A DNA stretch of 21,556 bases from Tardiphaga sp. (GCA_028290325.1 JAQGJY010000078.1:1-21556); one strand, 5' to 3'. Shown: positions 7,670 to 18,545, counted from the stretch's first letter. Program-made: numbers and translations. The notes: a model not told the origin generated them from the letters alone.

Positions 7670-8650
7670 ATGACGATCCCTGCTGCCAAATTCACCATAA
7701 TCCGCGACGACACGCCGAAAACGTCAATTCCGCGCGGCGCGGTGGTGGCGCTGGGCAATTTCGATGGCCTGCACCTCGGCCATCGGGCGGTGATCGATGC
7801 CGCGCTGGCGATGGCGAACGAGCTCGGCCGGCCGGCCTTCGCGGTGACCTTCGAGCCGCATCCTCGCAAATATTTCAGTCCGCGCACGCCGCAATTCCGG
7901 TTGACCGACGAGACCGCCAAATTACGATTGCTGGCCGGGACCGGGCTGGCCGGCGCCGTGGTCATGACGTTCGACAAAGGCCGCGCCGAGACACCGGCGC
8001 ATGAGTTCATCGAACGCGACCTGATTGCCCGGCTCGGCATCAGCGGCATCGCCGTCGGCTATGATTTCCACTTCGGCAAGGGCCGCGTCGGCTCGCCGAG
8101 CCTTTTGATGTCCGAAGCACCCCGGCTTGGGATCAAGGTCGCGGTCCAGCCCCACGTCGATATCGCGGAGCGGCCGGTCTCCTCCAGCGCGATCCGGATG
8201 GCGCTGGCCGAGGGTGAAGTCGCCGACGCCACCACGATGCTGGGCGGACCGTGGTTCGTGTCGGGGCCGGTGATTCATGGTGAAAAGCGCGGCCGCGATC
8301 TCGGTTATCCGACGGCGAATATCCGCCTCGATCCGGATTGCGGCCTGAAGCATGGCATCTACGCCGTTCGCGTCGCCATCGGTGGCACGCATCACGACGG
8401 CGTCGCGAGCTTCGGCCGCCGGCCGACCTTCGACAATGGCGCGCCGCTGCTGGAAACCTTCGTGTTCGACTTCAAGGGCGATCTGTACGGCCAGACGCTC
8501 GACATCGCCTTCATCGGCTTCATCCGCGAGGAGCTGAAATTCGACGGCATCGAGGCTCTGATCCAACAGATGGACGACGACAGCGCGAAGGCCCGCGCGC
8601 TGCTCGCGGCGGCACCGACCGCCTTCCCGGTCCTTGGGGAGATCGCATGA
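7670..8650 (+). CDS. ribF: Bifunctional riboflavin kinase / FAD synthetase
   Basis: Converts riboflavin to FMN and FMN to FAD. The 326-residue length is normal for prokaryotic RibF. The N-terminal adenylyltransferase domain has GNFDGLHLGH (29-38), FEPHP (61-65), and SSSAIR (171-176) in the place of the usual ISSTxIR. The C-terminal flavokinase domain has GRDLGYPTANI (208-218), GVASFGRRPTF (244-254) and the catalytic-type Glu in LETFVFDF (262). ATG 7670 was chosen because the conserved RGAVVALGNFDG follows at normal distance; an in-frame TTG at 7601 would add 23 atypical residues. The stop overlaps the next start as ATGA, indicating translational coupling. Confidence 0.95.
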   Translation: MTIPAAKFTIIRDDTPKTSIPRGAVVALGNFDGLHLGHRAVIDAALAMANELGRPAFAVTFEPHPRKYFSPRTPQFRLTDETAKLRLLAGTGLAGAVVMTFDKGRAETPAHEFIERDLIARLGISGIAVGYDFHFGKGRVGSPSLLMSEAPRLGIKVAVQPHVDIAERPVSSSAIRMALAEGEVADATTMLGGPWFVSGPVIHGEKRGRDLGYPTANIRLDPDCGLKHGIYAVRVAIGGTHHDGVASFGRRPTFDNGAPLLETFVFDFKGDLYGQTLDIAFIGFIREELKFDGIEALIQQMDDDSAKARALLAAAPTAFPVLGEIA

Positions 8651-9198
8651 TGACAACCGAAAAGCAGAAGATGCTCGCCGGCGAATTGTACAATCCCGGT
8701 CTCGATCCGCAGTTGCGCCGCGACGAGGCCGCCGCCAAAAAGTGGATGGCCCAGTATAACGCGATGATGGATACGCCGGCCGGCGAACGCCACAAATTGC
8801 TGTCGGCGCAGTTCAAGCATGTCGGCAAGGACGCGGTGGTGCGGCCGCCATTCTTCTGCGACTTCGGCTACAACATCACGCTCGGCGACGGCGTGTTCCT
8901 GAACTTCAACTGCGTGATCCTCGATATCATGCCGGTCGTGATCGGCGACCGCACCCAGATCGGCCCGGCGGTGCAGATCTATGCCGCCGACCATCCGCGC
9001 GATGCGGAGTCGCGCCGCGCGATGCTCGAGTTCGGCCGCCCGGTGACGATCGGCAGCGATGTCTGGATTGGTGGCGGCGCGATCATCGTGCCGGGCGTGA
9101 CGATCGGCGACGGCGCGGTGGTCGGCGCGGGCAGCGTGGTGACGCGCGATGTCGCCGCCGGCGCGACCGTGGTCGGCAATCCGGCGCGGGCGCGCTGA
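8647..9198 (+). CDS. Hexapeptide-repeat O-acetyltransferase (maltose/galactoside/NodL type)
   Basis: A 183-residue acetyl-CoA-dependent sugar O-acetyltransferase of the left-handed beta-helix family that includes Maa, LacA and NodL. The N-terminal Maa-type segment EKQKMLAGELYNPGLDPQL is followed by the FFCDFGYNITLGDGVFLNFNCVILD core. The active-site His is in YAADHPRD (His116). Hexapeptide repeats then run through VTIGSDVWIGGGAIIVPGVTIGDGAVVGAGSVVTRDV to the usual VVGNPAR ending. The start overlaps the ribF stop (ATGA), with a second ATG at 8650. The natural substrate cannot be told from sequence. It is the one gene here whose link to the ribF-ileS-lspA neighbourhood is not obvious. Confidence 0.9.
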   Translation: MMTTEKQKMLAGELYNPGLDPQLRRDEAAAKKWMAQYNAMMDTPAGERHKLLSAQFKHVGKDAVVRPPFFCDFGYNITLGDGVFLNFNCVILDIMPVVIGDRTQIGPAVQIYAADHPRDAESRRAMLEFGRPVTIGSDVWIGGGAIIVPGVTIGDGAVVGAGSVVTRDVAAGATVVGNPARAR

Positions 9199-9335
9199 CG
9201 GGCTATCGGCCGTCCGGGATAAGGCCGTGCCGCGTCTGGATACCGACACATGGTGCGCGGGCGCGCTGAAAGCCCGCTTGAGTTGCTGTTCAGTTGCTGC
9301 GCCGCTATATCGCAGAGTGGGTAGAGGATACCAAT
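9199..9335 (+). promoter_or_regulatory. dapB upstream region with candidate promoter
   Basis: A 137 bp gap between the acetyltransferase and dapB. A possible promoter is TTGCTG at 9283-9288, a 17 bp spacer and TATATC at 9306-9311, just before the dapB ribosome-binding site. The match to consensus is modest, so this is a candidate only. Confidence 0.3.
9323..9328 (+). promoter_or_regulatory. dapB ribosome-binding site (AGAGGA)
   Basis: AGAGGA lies 7 bases before ATG 9336. It supports that start over an in-frame TTG at 9294, which would add residues before the conserved dinucleotide-binding fold. Confidence 0.6.
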
Positions 9336-10151
9336 ATGGCCGACATGCGATTGATCGTTGCGGGAGCAGCCGGCCGGATGGGCCGCTCTTTGGTGCGCGC
9401 GATTTCCGAAACCTCCGGCGTGGTCGTCGCCGGCGCGCTGGAAGCGCCCGGCTCCGATTGGCTTGGGCAGGATTCCGGCACGCTGGCCGGCCTGCCCGCC
9501 AACGGCATCCTGCTGTCGGCCGACTTGTGGACGATGTCGAAGGACGCCGACGGCATTCTCGATTTCACCGTGCCCGGCGCGACGATCGCCAATGTCGCGA
9601 TCGCCGCCGAGCGCGGCCTGGTCCACGTCATCGGCACCACGGGCCTGTCATCGTCCGACGATGCCGTGATCCGCAGCGTCTGCACGCGCGCCATCGTCGT
9701 GCAGTCCGGCAACATGAGTCTCGGCGTCAATCTGCTGGCGGCTCTGGTGAAGCGGGTCGCGCGGTCGCTCGACGACGGCTTCGACATCGAGATCCTTGAA
9801 ATGCACCACAGGGCCAAGGTCGACGCGCCATCCGGCACCGCCTTCATGCTCGGCGAAGCCGCCGCCGCCGGACGCAACATCGCGTTGGATGTTAATTCGG
9901 TGCGGGGCCGCGACGGCATCACCGGCGAGCGCAGGACCGGCGACATCGGCTTTGCGTCATTGCGCGGAGGCAGCGTCGCGGGCGACCACACCGTGATCTT
10001 CGCGGGACCGCATGAGCGCATCGAAATCTCGCACAAGGCGGAGAATCGCATGCTGTTCGCTCAGGGCGCGCTGAAGGCGGCGATATGGGCGCACGGCAAG
10101 AAGCCCGGCTATTATTCGATGGCCGACGTGCTCGGGCTTGGTGACATCTGA
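9336..10151 (+). CDS. dapB: 4-hydroxy-tetrahydrodipicolinate reductase
   Basis: NAD(P)H-dependent reductase in the diaminopimelate/lysine pathway, cytoplasmic. The 271-residue length is typical. The N-terminal Rossmann fold carries GAAGRMG at 10-16. IGTTGL (99-104) and SGNMSLGVN (124-132) are characteristic, and the DapB signature EMHHRAKVDAPSGTA (155-169) holds the catalytic His157-His158 pair and Lys161. The C-terminal GGSVAGDHTVIFAGPHERIEISH is also standard. It is 18 bp upstream of gpmA and probably co-transcribed with it. Confidence 0.97.
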   Translation: MADMRLIVAGAAGRMGRSLVRAISETSGVVVAGALEAPGSDWLGQDSGTLAGLPANGILLSADLWTMSKDADGILDFTVPGATIANVAIAAERGLVHVIGTTGLSSSDDAVIRSVCTRAIVVQSGNMSLGVNLLAALVKRVARSLDDGFDIEILEMHHRAKVDAPSGTAFMLGEAAAAGRNIALDVNSVRGRDGITGERRTGDIGFASLRGGSVAGDHTVIFAGPHERIEISHKAENRMLFAQGALKAAIWAHGKKPGYYSMADVLGLGDI

Positions 10152-10169
10152 CTTTGAAAACACGGATCA

Positions 10170-10799
10170 ATGACAATGAGCGACCGCCTTCTCGTGCTCG
10201 TGCGCCACGGCCAGAGCGAATGGAATCTCAAGAATCTGTTCACCGGCTGGAAAGACCCTGATCTCACCGCGTTGGGCGTCACCGAGGCCAAGGCCGCGGG
10301 CCGCAAGCTGAAGGATCAGGGCCTGACGTTCGACATCGCGTTCACGTCGGACCTCAAGCGCGCGCAGCGCACGCTCGATCTGGCGCTGGCGGAAATGGGC
10401 CAGACCGGACTGCCGATCACCCGCAATCTGGCGCTCAACGAACGCGACTATGGCGAGTTGTCCGGACTGAACAAGGACGACGCCCGCGCCAAATGGGGCG
10501 AGGCGCAGGTCCATATCTGGCGGCGTTCGTTCGATGTGCCGCCGCCCGGCGGCGAGAGCTTGAAGGACACGCTGGCGCGGACCCTGCCCTATTTCGTGCA
10601 GGAGATTCTGCCCTGCGTGCTGCGCGGCGAGCGCACCCTGGTCGCGGCGCACGGCAATTCGCTGCGCGCGCTCATCATGGTGCTGGAGAAGCTGACTCCC
10701 GAGGGCATTCTGGCTCGTGAACTCGCCACCGGCGCGCCGATCATCTACCGCCTCAACGCCGATGCGACGGTGGCCTCGAAGGTCGATCTGGCGGGCTGA
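10170..10799 (+). CDS. gpmA: 2,3-bisphosphoglycerate-dependent phosphoglycerate mutase (short alphaproteobacterial form)
   Basis: Interconverts 3- and 2-phosphoglycerate in glycolysis and gluconeogenesis. VRHGQSEWN carries the phosphohistidine His13. RDYGELSG follows Glu91, and AHGNSLRAL carries the second His at 161. At 209 residues it is shorter than the roughly 250-residue E. coli GpmA. The missing part is at the C-terminus and within the insert region, as is usual for alphaproteobacterial GpmA. ATG 10170 is followed two codons later by another ATG (10176), so a start at Met3 is possible. A weak GGA lies upstream. Confidence 0.95.
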   Translation: MTMSDRLLVLVRHGQSEWNLKNLFTGWKDPDLTALGVTEAKAAGRKLKDQGLTFDIAFTSDLKRAQRTLDLALAEMGQTGLPITRNLALNERDYGELSGLNKDDARAKWGEAQVHIWRRSFDVPPPGGESLKDTLARTLPYFVQEILPCVLRGERTLVAAHGNSLRALIMVLEKLTPEGILARELATGAPIIYRLNADATVASKVDLAG

Positions 10800-10826
10800 G
10801 CCATTCTAGTTTCGACAGAACAGCCA

Positions 10827-10887
10827 CACCTCGCCCGGATTGTCGCTTGCGCTCAACCTCACCGCTCCCCCCGGGCGAGAGGTGAGG
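10827..10887. repeat. Palindromic repeat between gpmA and ileS, related to the one inside ileS
   Basis: Two overlapping inverted repeats are visible. CACCTCGCCCGG at 10827-10838 pairs with 10871-10884 apart from a 2-base bulge. CCTCACCGCTC at 10857-10867 pairs with 10877-10887, 10 of 11 positions. Only one of these folds could form at a time. The segment 10865-10885 matches 12532-12552 inside ileS at 17 of 21 positions. It may also act as a terminator for gpmA, although no T-run follows. Confidence 0.6.
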
Positions 10888-11012
10888 CAGTCACCACGGC
10901 GATTCCCTCGAACCCAATCCGCTCTGACCGACACTGCGCCGCATCCGCCGGAGCGTCTGGGACAACAAGCCCCAATTTTCACTTTGGCGCAAAACGCGCT
11001 ATTCACCCCGCC
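10888..11012 (+). promoter_or_regulatory. ileS upstream region, candidate -10 element without Shine-Dalgarno
   Basis: AT-rich sequence from about 10970 to 11005 is the likeliest promoter zone. TATTCA at 11000-11005 would place the transcription start at about 11012-11013, which is the ileS ATG. No purine-rich ribosome-binding site precedes ATG 11013. No good -35 box was found. No leader peptide or tRNA-sensing structure was recognised. Confidence 0.25.
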
Positions 11013-14129
<3,117 letters not shown>

Positions 14130-14132
14130 GCC

Positions 14133-14155
14133 TCATCGCCGCGAAGGCGGGATGA
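14133..14155. terminator. Hairpin after ileS (possible repeat remnant or weak terminator)
   Basis: TCATC at 14133-14137 pairs with GATGA at 14151-14155, and GCC with GGC inside, around a GCGAA loop. It begins three bases after the ileS stop. No T-run follows, so termination is uncertain. The sequence resembles the TCATC...GCGAA...GGATGA palindromes common in Rhizobiales. Confidence 0.35.
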
Positions 14156-14222
14156 TCCGCTACGCTCCGAGACAGTATTGAAAGGCTGCGCCGCCATTGC
14201 TCGCCACTATCAGACATAGACG

Positions 14223-14777
14223 ATGGGAAGACTGGGTCGCCGCCGGCGCGGCGACGCCCCCTCGTTCTCGGGCAACTCAGTGACCTCCCGCCTCGGCCTC
14301 GGCATGTTCGCCGCGATCATATCGCTGGCGCTCGATCAGGCGTCGAAGCTGTGGCTGCTTTACGTGTTCGACATCGGCCGGCGCGGGCTGACCCGCGTCA
14401 CGCCGTTCCTCGACCTCGTGCTCGCCTGGAATACCGGCATCAGCTACGGCTGGTTCTCGGATTCTGGGCCGACCGGTCAGGTCCTGCTGATCGCCTTCAA
14501 GGTGATCGCCGTGATCGTCCTCGCGGTCTGGATGGTGAAGGCCCATAATCGGCTCGCGACCTTTTCGCTCGGCCTGATCATCGGCGGCGCGCTCGGCAAC
14601 GCGATCGATCGTCTGGCCTATGGCGCGGTGGTCGATTTCGCGCTGTTGCACGTCGACATCGCCGGCAAGACGTACAATTGGTACGTCTTTAACCTTGCCG
14701 ACGCGGCGATCGTTGCCGGGGTGGCGGCGCTGCTATACGATAGCTTCCTGGGCACACCCGCCGTAAAAGCGCCCTGA
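14223..14777 (+). CDS. lspA: Lipoprotein signal peptidase (signal peptidase II)
   Basis: Inner-membrane aspartyl protease that removes signal peptides from diacylglyceryl-modified prolipoproteins. About four hydrophobic helices are visible. Conserved blocks are LDQASKLW (37-44), AWNTGISYGWF (68-78), GGALGNAIDR (121-130) and YVFNLADAAI (154-163). The catalytic Asp pair is Asp129 and Asp160. Starting at ATG 14223 gives 184 residues with a basic 20-residue leader. GTG at 14280 (Val20) would give 165 residues, closer to the usual length, and is a plausible true start. It lies 93 bp after ileS, matching the common ileS-lspA pairing. Confidence 0.95.
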   Translation: MGRLGRRRRGDAPSFSGNSVTSRLGLGMFAAIISLALDQASKLWLLYVFDIGRRGLTRVTPFLDLVLAWNTGISYGWFSDSGPTGQVLLIAFKVIAVIVLAVWMVKAHNRLATFSLGLIIGGALGNAIDRLAYGAVVDFALLHVDIAGKTYNWYVFNLADAAIVAGVAALLYDSFLGTPAVKAP

Positions 14778-14819
14778 TCCCGGCCGATACGCCGGTGGGG
14801 ATCGGGCAGCCGGACTGCC
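14776..14819. terminator. Tandem hairpins after lspA
   Basis: A hairpin overlaps the lspA stop: GATCCCGGC pairs with GCCGG...GGATC, with a small bulge (14776-14803). A second has the stem GGCAG/CTGCC (14805-14809 with 14815-14819). Neither is followed by a T-run, so a terminator role is only possible. Confidence 0.35.
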
Positions 14820-14853
14820 GATCTCATTCAATTTGCCGGGTGTTTTGCGAAAC

Positions 14854-14858
14854 GGGGA
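14854..14858 (+). promoter_or_regulatory. Ribosome-binding site (GGGGA) of the secreted protein gene
   Basis: The GGGGA stretch lies 5 bases before ATG 14864. It supports that start over an in-frame upstream start near 14795, which would destroy the signal-peptide layout. Confidence 0.5.
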
Positions 14859-14863
14859 CCAGT

Positions 14864-15577
14864 ATGACGGCGATGCGCTCCACCGAACCGAACCGCTCCA
14901 CGCCGGCGCGCGCCGGCTTTGCACGCGCGCTGCGGCTGTCGGCCGCCGCGCTCGGCGTCGGCCTGCTGATGTCCACGACCTTCGCCCACGCCCAGTCCGC
15001 CATCGAGGATGACGAAGACACCTTCGAAGAGAAGATCATCAAGAACATCATGACGGGGCTTGGCGGCACCAACATGGAAAACACCGGTATCGAATATCGC
15101 GAGCGTTCGCCGCTCGTCGTTCCGCCGAAGATCGAGCTGCGCGCGCCCGATGACGGTAACGGCGCCACCGCCGCGAACTGGCCGAAAGACCCCGACGTCC
15201 AGCGCCGCAAGGCCGCGAAGACCGCCGCCGGCCGGCGCAAGGATACACCGGAGGAAGCGCGTCGCATCCTCAGCCCGAGCGAGCTGGCGGTGGGCCGTAC
15301 CGCGCCGGAGAAACGCAGCGCCGAAACCAACATGCCGGGCGATCCCGGCGCCAACGCCATCCTCAGCCCCTCGCAGCTCGGCTTCACCGGCGGCCTGTCG
15401 AGCATCTTCGGTGGTGGCAGCAAGACCGAGACCGCGACCTTCACCGCCGAGCCAACGCGCGATTCGCTGACGATGCCGCCATCCGGCTATCAAACCCCGT
15501 CGTCGAATTTCGCCTACGGCACCGGGCCGAAGGAATCGCTCAACAAGGAATACAATCCGGCTCAGGGCAAATACTGA
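14864..15577 (+). CDS. Secreted protein of unknown function with ILSPS repeats
   Basis: A 237-residue protein not assigned to a family with confidence. A signal peptide is clear: a basic N-terminus (Arg15 to Arg24), a hydrophobic core (LSAAALGVGLLMSTTF) and a likely cut after AHA at 43. The mature part begins very acidic (EDDEDTFEE). It contains ERSPLVVPPKIEL (80-92) and NWPKDPDVQRRK (105-116), and two copies of an ILSPS motif (135-139, with EL after; 166-170, with QLGF after). A Gly/Ser/Thr-rich tail ends in LNKEYNPAQGKY. The RSPLVVPP block followed by a Pro-rich stretch loosely recalls the DUF3035 family, some members of which join the outer-membrane assembly complex; this is a guess. No lipobox Cys is present, so it should be a soluble or envelope-associated periplasmic protein. 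Confidence 0.8.
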   Translation: MTAMRSTEPNRSTPARAGFARALRLSAAALGVGLLMSTTFAHAQSAIEDDEDTFEEKIIKNIMTGLGGTNMENTGIEYRERSPLVVPPKIELRAPDDGNGATAANWPKDPDVQRRKAAKTAAGRRKDTPEEARRILSPSELAVGRTAPEKRSAETNMPGDPGANAILSPSQLGFTGGLSSIFGGGSKTETATFTAEPTRDSLTMPPSGYQTPSSNFAYGTGPKESLNKEYNPAQGKY

Positions 15578-15666
15578 GCCGCGCCGCCTGCTCGCCCGTT
15601 GTCATTGCCAAGGTTTGCTTTGCCGATCGCACCAGCCCACCGGGCCGCCCATTCGATCCGACATCA

Positions 15667-15694
15667 ACGGCCTGCGCGGCAACGCGCGGGCCGT
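15667..15694 (+). terminator. Strong hairpin with GCAA tetraloop upstream of the M16 genes
   Basis: A 12-base-pair stem (15667-15678 with 15683-15694; one G-U pair, the rest Watson-Crick) closes a GCAA loop, a stable GNRA type. TTCGCATTTTC follows. It sits 89 bp after the secreted-protein gene and 35 bp before the first M16 gene. A rho-independent terminator is the simplest reading, though the T-tract is broken. Confidence 0.6.
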
Positions 15695-15729
15695 TCGCAT
15701 TTTCATCCTCACGAACGGTTGATCCGCCC

Positions 15730-17121
15730 ATGACCTTCCTTCACCGCCTCGCTATGTCCGCGCTGTCGGCGGCCGCCATCCTGACCGCGGCGCCGCTTGC
15801 AGCCATCGCGCAGACCACCGTCACCGCGCCGCCGCCCGCCACCTTCACGCTCGGCAACGGCATGCGCGTGGTCGTGATCGCGGATCGGCGCACGCCGGTG
15901 GTCACGCAGATGGTCTGGTACAATGTCGGTTCGGCCGACGAGACGCCGGGCAAATCCGGGCTGGCGCATTTCCTCGAACATCTGATGTTCAAGGGCACCA
16001 GCAATCATCCCGTCGGCGAATTCTCGCAGACCGTGCAGAAGATCGGCGGCAGCGAAAACGCCTTCACCTCGACCGACTACACCGGCTATTTCCAGCGCGT
16101 GCCGAAGGATCAGCTCGGCAAGATGATGGAGCTGGAAGCCGACCGCATGACCAACCTTGTCCTCAAGGACGAGAACGTCCTGCCGGAGCGCGACGTCGTG
16201 CTGGAGGAATACAACATGCGCGTCGGCAACAATCCCGACGCGCGACTGTCCGAGCAGATCATGGCGGCTCTGTATCTGAATCATCCCTATGGCCGGCCGA
16301 TCATCGGCTGGAAGCAGGAGATCGAGAAGCTCGACCGCGAGGACGCGCTGGCCTTCTACAAGCGCTTCTACGCGCCGAACAACGCGACGCTGGTCGTCGC
16401 TGGCGACGTCGACGCCGATGAAATCAAGCCGATGATCGAGCGCACCTACGGCGCGATCGCGGCGATGCCGTCGATCGGTGGCCCGCGGCTGCGGCCGCAG
16501 GAGCCCGTGCCGGCGGGCCCGCGCACCGTCACGCTGGCCGACCCGCGCGTCGAACAGACCGGCTTGCGGCGCTATTATCTGGTGCCGTCGGCGACGACGG
16601 CGGCGGCCGGGGTCAGCCCCGCGCTTGACGTGCTGGCGCAACTGATCGGCGGCGGCGCCAATTCGTATCTCTATCGCGCGCTCGTCATCGACAAGCCGTT
16701 GGCCGTCAACGCCGGCGCCAGCTATTCCGGGACCGCGCTCGACTCGGCTCAGTTCATGGTCTCGGCGTCGCCGAAACCCGGCGTTGCCTTCGTCGATGTC
16801 GAAAAGGCGATCGACGCCGTCATCGCCGACGTCGCGACCAACGCCGTGCCAGCCGCCGACCTGGAGCGCGTCAAGACGCAACTGATCGCCGAAGCGATCT
16901 ACGCGCAAGACAATCAGGCGACGCTGGCGCGCTGGTATGGCGCGGCGCTGGCCACCGGCCTCAGCGTCGAGGACATTCGCGCCTGGCCGTCGCGCATCGC
17001 CGCCGTCACCGCCGACCAGATCAAGCAGGCGGCCGCGACGTGGCTGGACAAAAATCGCTCCGTCACCGGCTATTTGATCAAGGACGCCGCCGGCCCGCGG
17101 CGCGACGAGAAACGTTCATGA
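15730..17121 (+). CDS. M16-family zinc metallopeptidase, catalytic subunit (exported)
   Basis: A 463-residue periplasmic protein with a signal peptide (about 1-28, ending LAAIAQ). The inverted zinc motif is HFLEH at 80-84 in GLAHFLEHLMFKG, with the distal Glu ligand at 160 in VLEEYNMR. These are the residues of an active M16 peptidase related to the mitochondrial processing peptidase beta subunit and insulinase. The second half, the inactive M16 C-terminal domain, is recognisable from GGGANSYLYRALVIDK. The one-domain-pair length of about 450 implies it works as a dimer. It overlaps the next M16 gene by ATGA, a strong sign of an equimolar partner. Substrate unknown; small periplasmic peptides or damaged exported proteins are likely for the family. 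Confidence 0.93.
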   Translation: MTFLHRLAMSALSAAAILTAAPLAAIAQTTVTAPPPATFTLGNGMRVVVIADRRTPVVTQMVWYNVGSADETPGKSGLAHFLEHLMFKGTSNHPVGEFSQTVQKIGGSENAFTSTDYTGYFQRVPKDQLGKMMELEADRMTNLVLKDENVLPERDVVLEEYNMRVGNNPDARLSEQIMAALYLNHPYGRPIIGWKQEIEKLDREDALAFYKRFYAPNNATLVVAGDVDADEIKPMIERTYGAIAAMPSIGGPRLRPQEPVPAGPRTVTLADPRVEQTGLRRYYLVPSATTAAAGVSPALDVLAQLIGGGANSYLYRALVIDKPLAVNAGASYSGTALDSAQFMVSASPKPGVAFVDVEKAIDAVIADVATNAVPAADLERVKTQLIAEAIYAQDNQATLARWYGAALATGLSVEDIRAWPSRIAAVTADQIKQAAATWLDKNRSVTGYLIKDAAGPRRDEKRS

Positions 17122-18491
17122 GGCATATTATGACATTCACGCGCCGCGCAGCCATCGCGCTGATCGCAACCGCCGTCATGGCGCCCTTGCCCGCGATGGC
17201 CTCCGCGAAGATCCAGAAACTGGTGTCGCCCGGCGGCATCGAAGCGTGGTTCGTGCAGGACGCGACCGTGCCTCTGGTCGCGATGGAATATTCGTTCGAC
17301 GGCGGCGCCGCGCAGGATCCCGCCGACAAACCCGGCGTCGCCAGCATGGTGGCGGGCCTGCTCGATGAGGGCGCGGGCGATCTCGACTCGAAGAATTTCC
17401 GCGAGCGTCTGGAACGCCGCGCCATCGAACTGTCGTTCAACGCCGCCCGCGATCACCTGCGCGGTTCGTTGCGGATGCTGAAGGACAATCGCGAGGAAGC
17501 CTTCGACCTGTTGCGGATGGCGCTGACGCAACCGCGCTTCGACGCGCCGGATATCGAGCGCATCCGCGCCCAGATCATGTCCGGGCTGCGCCGCGAGATT
17601 TCAAATCCCGGCTCGATCGCCGGCAAGAAATTCATGGAAGCCGCGTTTGGCGATCATCCTTACGGGCGGCCGTCGAACGGCACGCTGGTGACGGTGCCGA
17701 AGATCGACCTCAACGACCTGCGCGCCTACACCAAACGCATTCTGGCGCGCGACACGCTGAAGATCGCCGTCGTCGGCGACATCGACGCGGCGACGCTCGG
17801 CTCGCTGCTCGACAAGACGTTCGGCGGTTTGCAGGCCAACGCGGCGCTGACGCCGGTGCCCGACATCGTCGCGGCCAAGCCGCCGCAGAAGTTCTTCATT
17901 CCGCTCGACGTGCCGCAGACCAACATCGTGTTCGGCGGCCCCGGCATCAAGCGCGACGATCCCAAATTCATGGCGGCCTATGTGGTCAACCATATCCTCG
18001 GCGGCGGCGGACTGAGCGGGCGGCTGTACAAGGAGGTCCGCGAGAAACGTGGACTGGCCTATTCGGTGTCGGAGTCGCTGCTGTGGATGCAGCATTCGGC
18101 GGTGTTCATCGGCTCGACCGGCACCCGCGCCGACCGCGCCACCGATACGGTCGATGCGATCGATGCCGAGATCAAGCGGCTCGCCACCGAGGGCCCGACG
18201 CAGCAGGAGCTCGACGAGGCGAAGTCGTATCTGAAGGGCTCACAGATGCTGGCGCTCGACACGTCGTCGAAGCTCGCCGGGGCATTGCTGCAATATCAGA
18301 ACGACCGGCTCGGCATCGATTACATCGAGAAACGCAACGCGGTCGTCGAGGCCGTGACGCTGGAAGACACCAAAGCCGTCGCGCAGCGGATCTGGGGACA
18401 GGGAGCGCTGACCGTCGTGGTCGGGCGCGCGCCGCAGGCCGCCGTCACGCCGCCGGTCACCGCGACCCCGCCCGGCCCGACGGCGAACTAG
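17118..18491 (+). CDS. M16-family protein lacking the zinc motif (partner subunit, exported)
   Basis: A 457-residue protein with a signal peptide (about 1-30, ending APLPAMASA). It aligns in layout with the upstream gene, but in place of HxxEH it has VASMVAGLLDEG, so it cannot bind zinc in the usual way. It retains NHILGGGGLSGRLYKEVREKRGLAYSVSE, the Arg-Tyr-containing substrate-binding segment typical of the non-catalytic member of M16B heterodimers. The start overlaps the upstream stop (ATGA at 17118); Met5 (17130) is an alternative. A Pro/Thr-rich tail ends the protein. The pair most likely forms a heterodimeric peptidase in the periplasm. Confidence 0.92.
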   Translation: MRHIMTFTRRAAIALIATAVMAPLPAMASAKIQKLVSPGGIEAWFVQDATVPLVAMEYSFDGGAAQDPADKPGVASMVAGLLDEGAGDLDSKNFRERLERRAIELSFNAARDHLRGSLRMLKDNREEAFDLLRMALTQPRFDAPDIERIRAQIMSGLRREISNPGSIAGKKFMEAAFGDHPYGRPSNGTLVTVPKIDLNDLRAYTKRILARDTLKIAVVGDIDAATLGSLLDKTFGGLQANAALTPVPDIVAAKPPQKFFIPLDVPQTNIVFGGPGIKRDDPKFMAAYVVNHILGGGGLSGRLYKEVREKRGLAYSVSESLLWMQHSAVFIGSTGTRADRATDTVDAIDAEIKRLATEGPTQQELDEAKSYLKGSQMLALDTSSKLAGALLQYQNDRLGIDYIEKRNAVVEAVTLEDTKAVAQRIWGQGALTVVVGRAPQAAVTPPVTATPPGPTAN

Positions 18492-18545
18492 GCGCGGCCG
18501 CCATCGCGGGGAGCGGCGTTTCCCGCCTTCGGAAAACGATTGCGA

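Noticed and set aside
7504..8049. Upstream extension of the receiver gene to 313 residues
   Set aside because: The added part overlaps ribF in antisense and shows no domain. The receiver beginning at 7503 has normal length and N-terminus.
14178..14183. TTGAAA as a -35 box for lspA
   Set aside because: No -10-like sequence lies at a usable distance; lspA is more simply read from the ileS transcript.
15709..16908. 399-codon minus-strand open frame opposite the first M16 gene
   Set aside because: Antisense by-product of GC-rich codon use; no motif, signal peptide or ribosome-binding site. The plus-strand M16 motifs are unambiguous.
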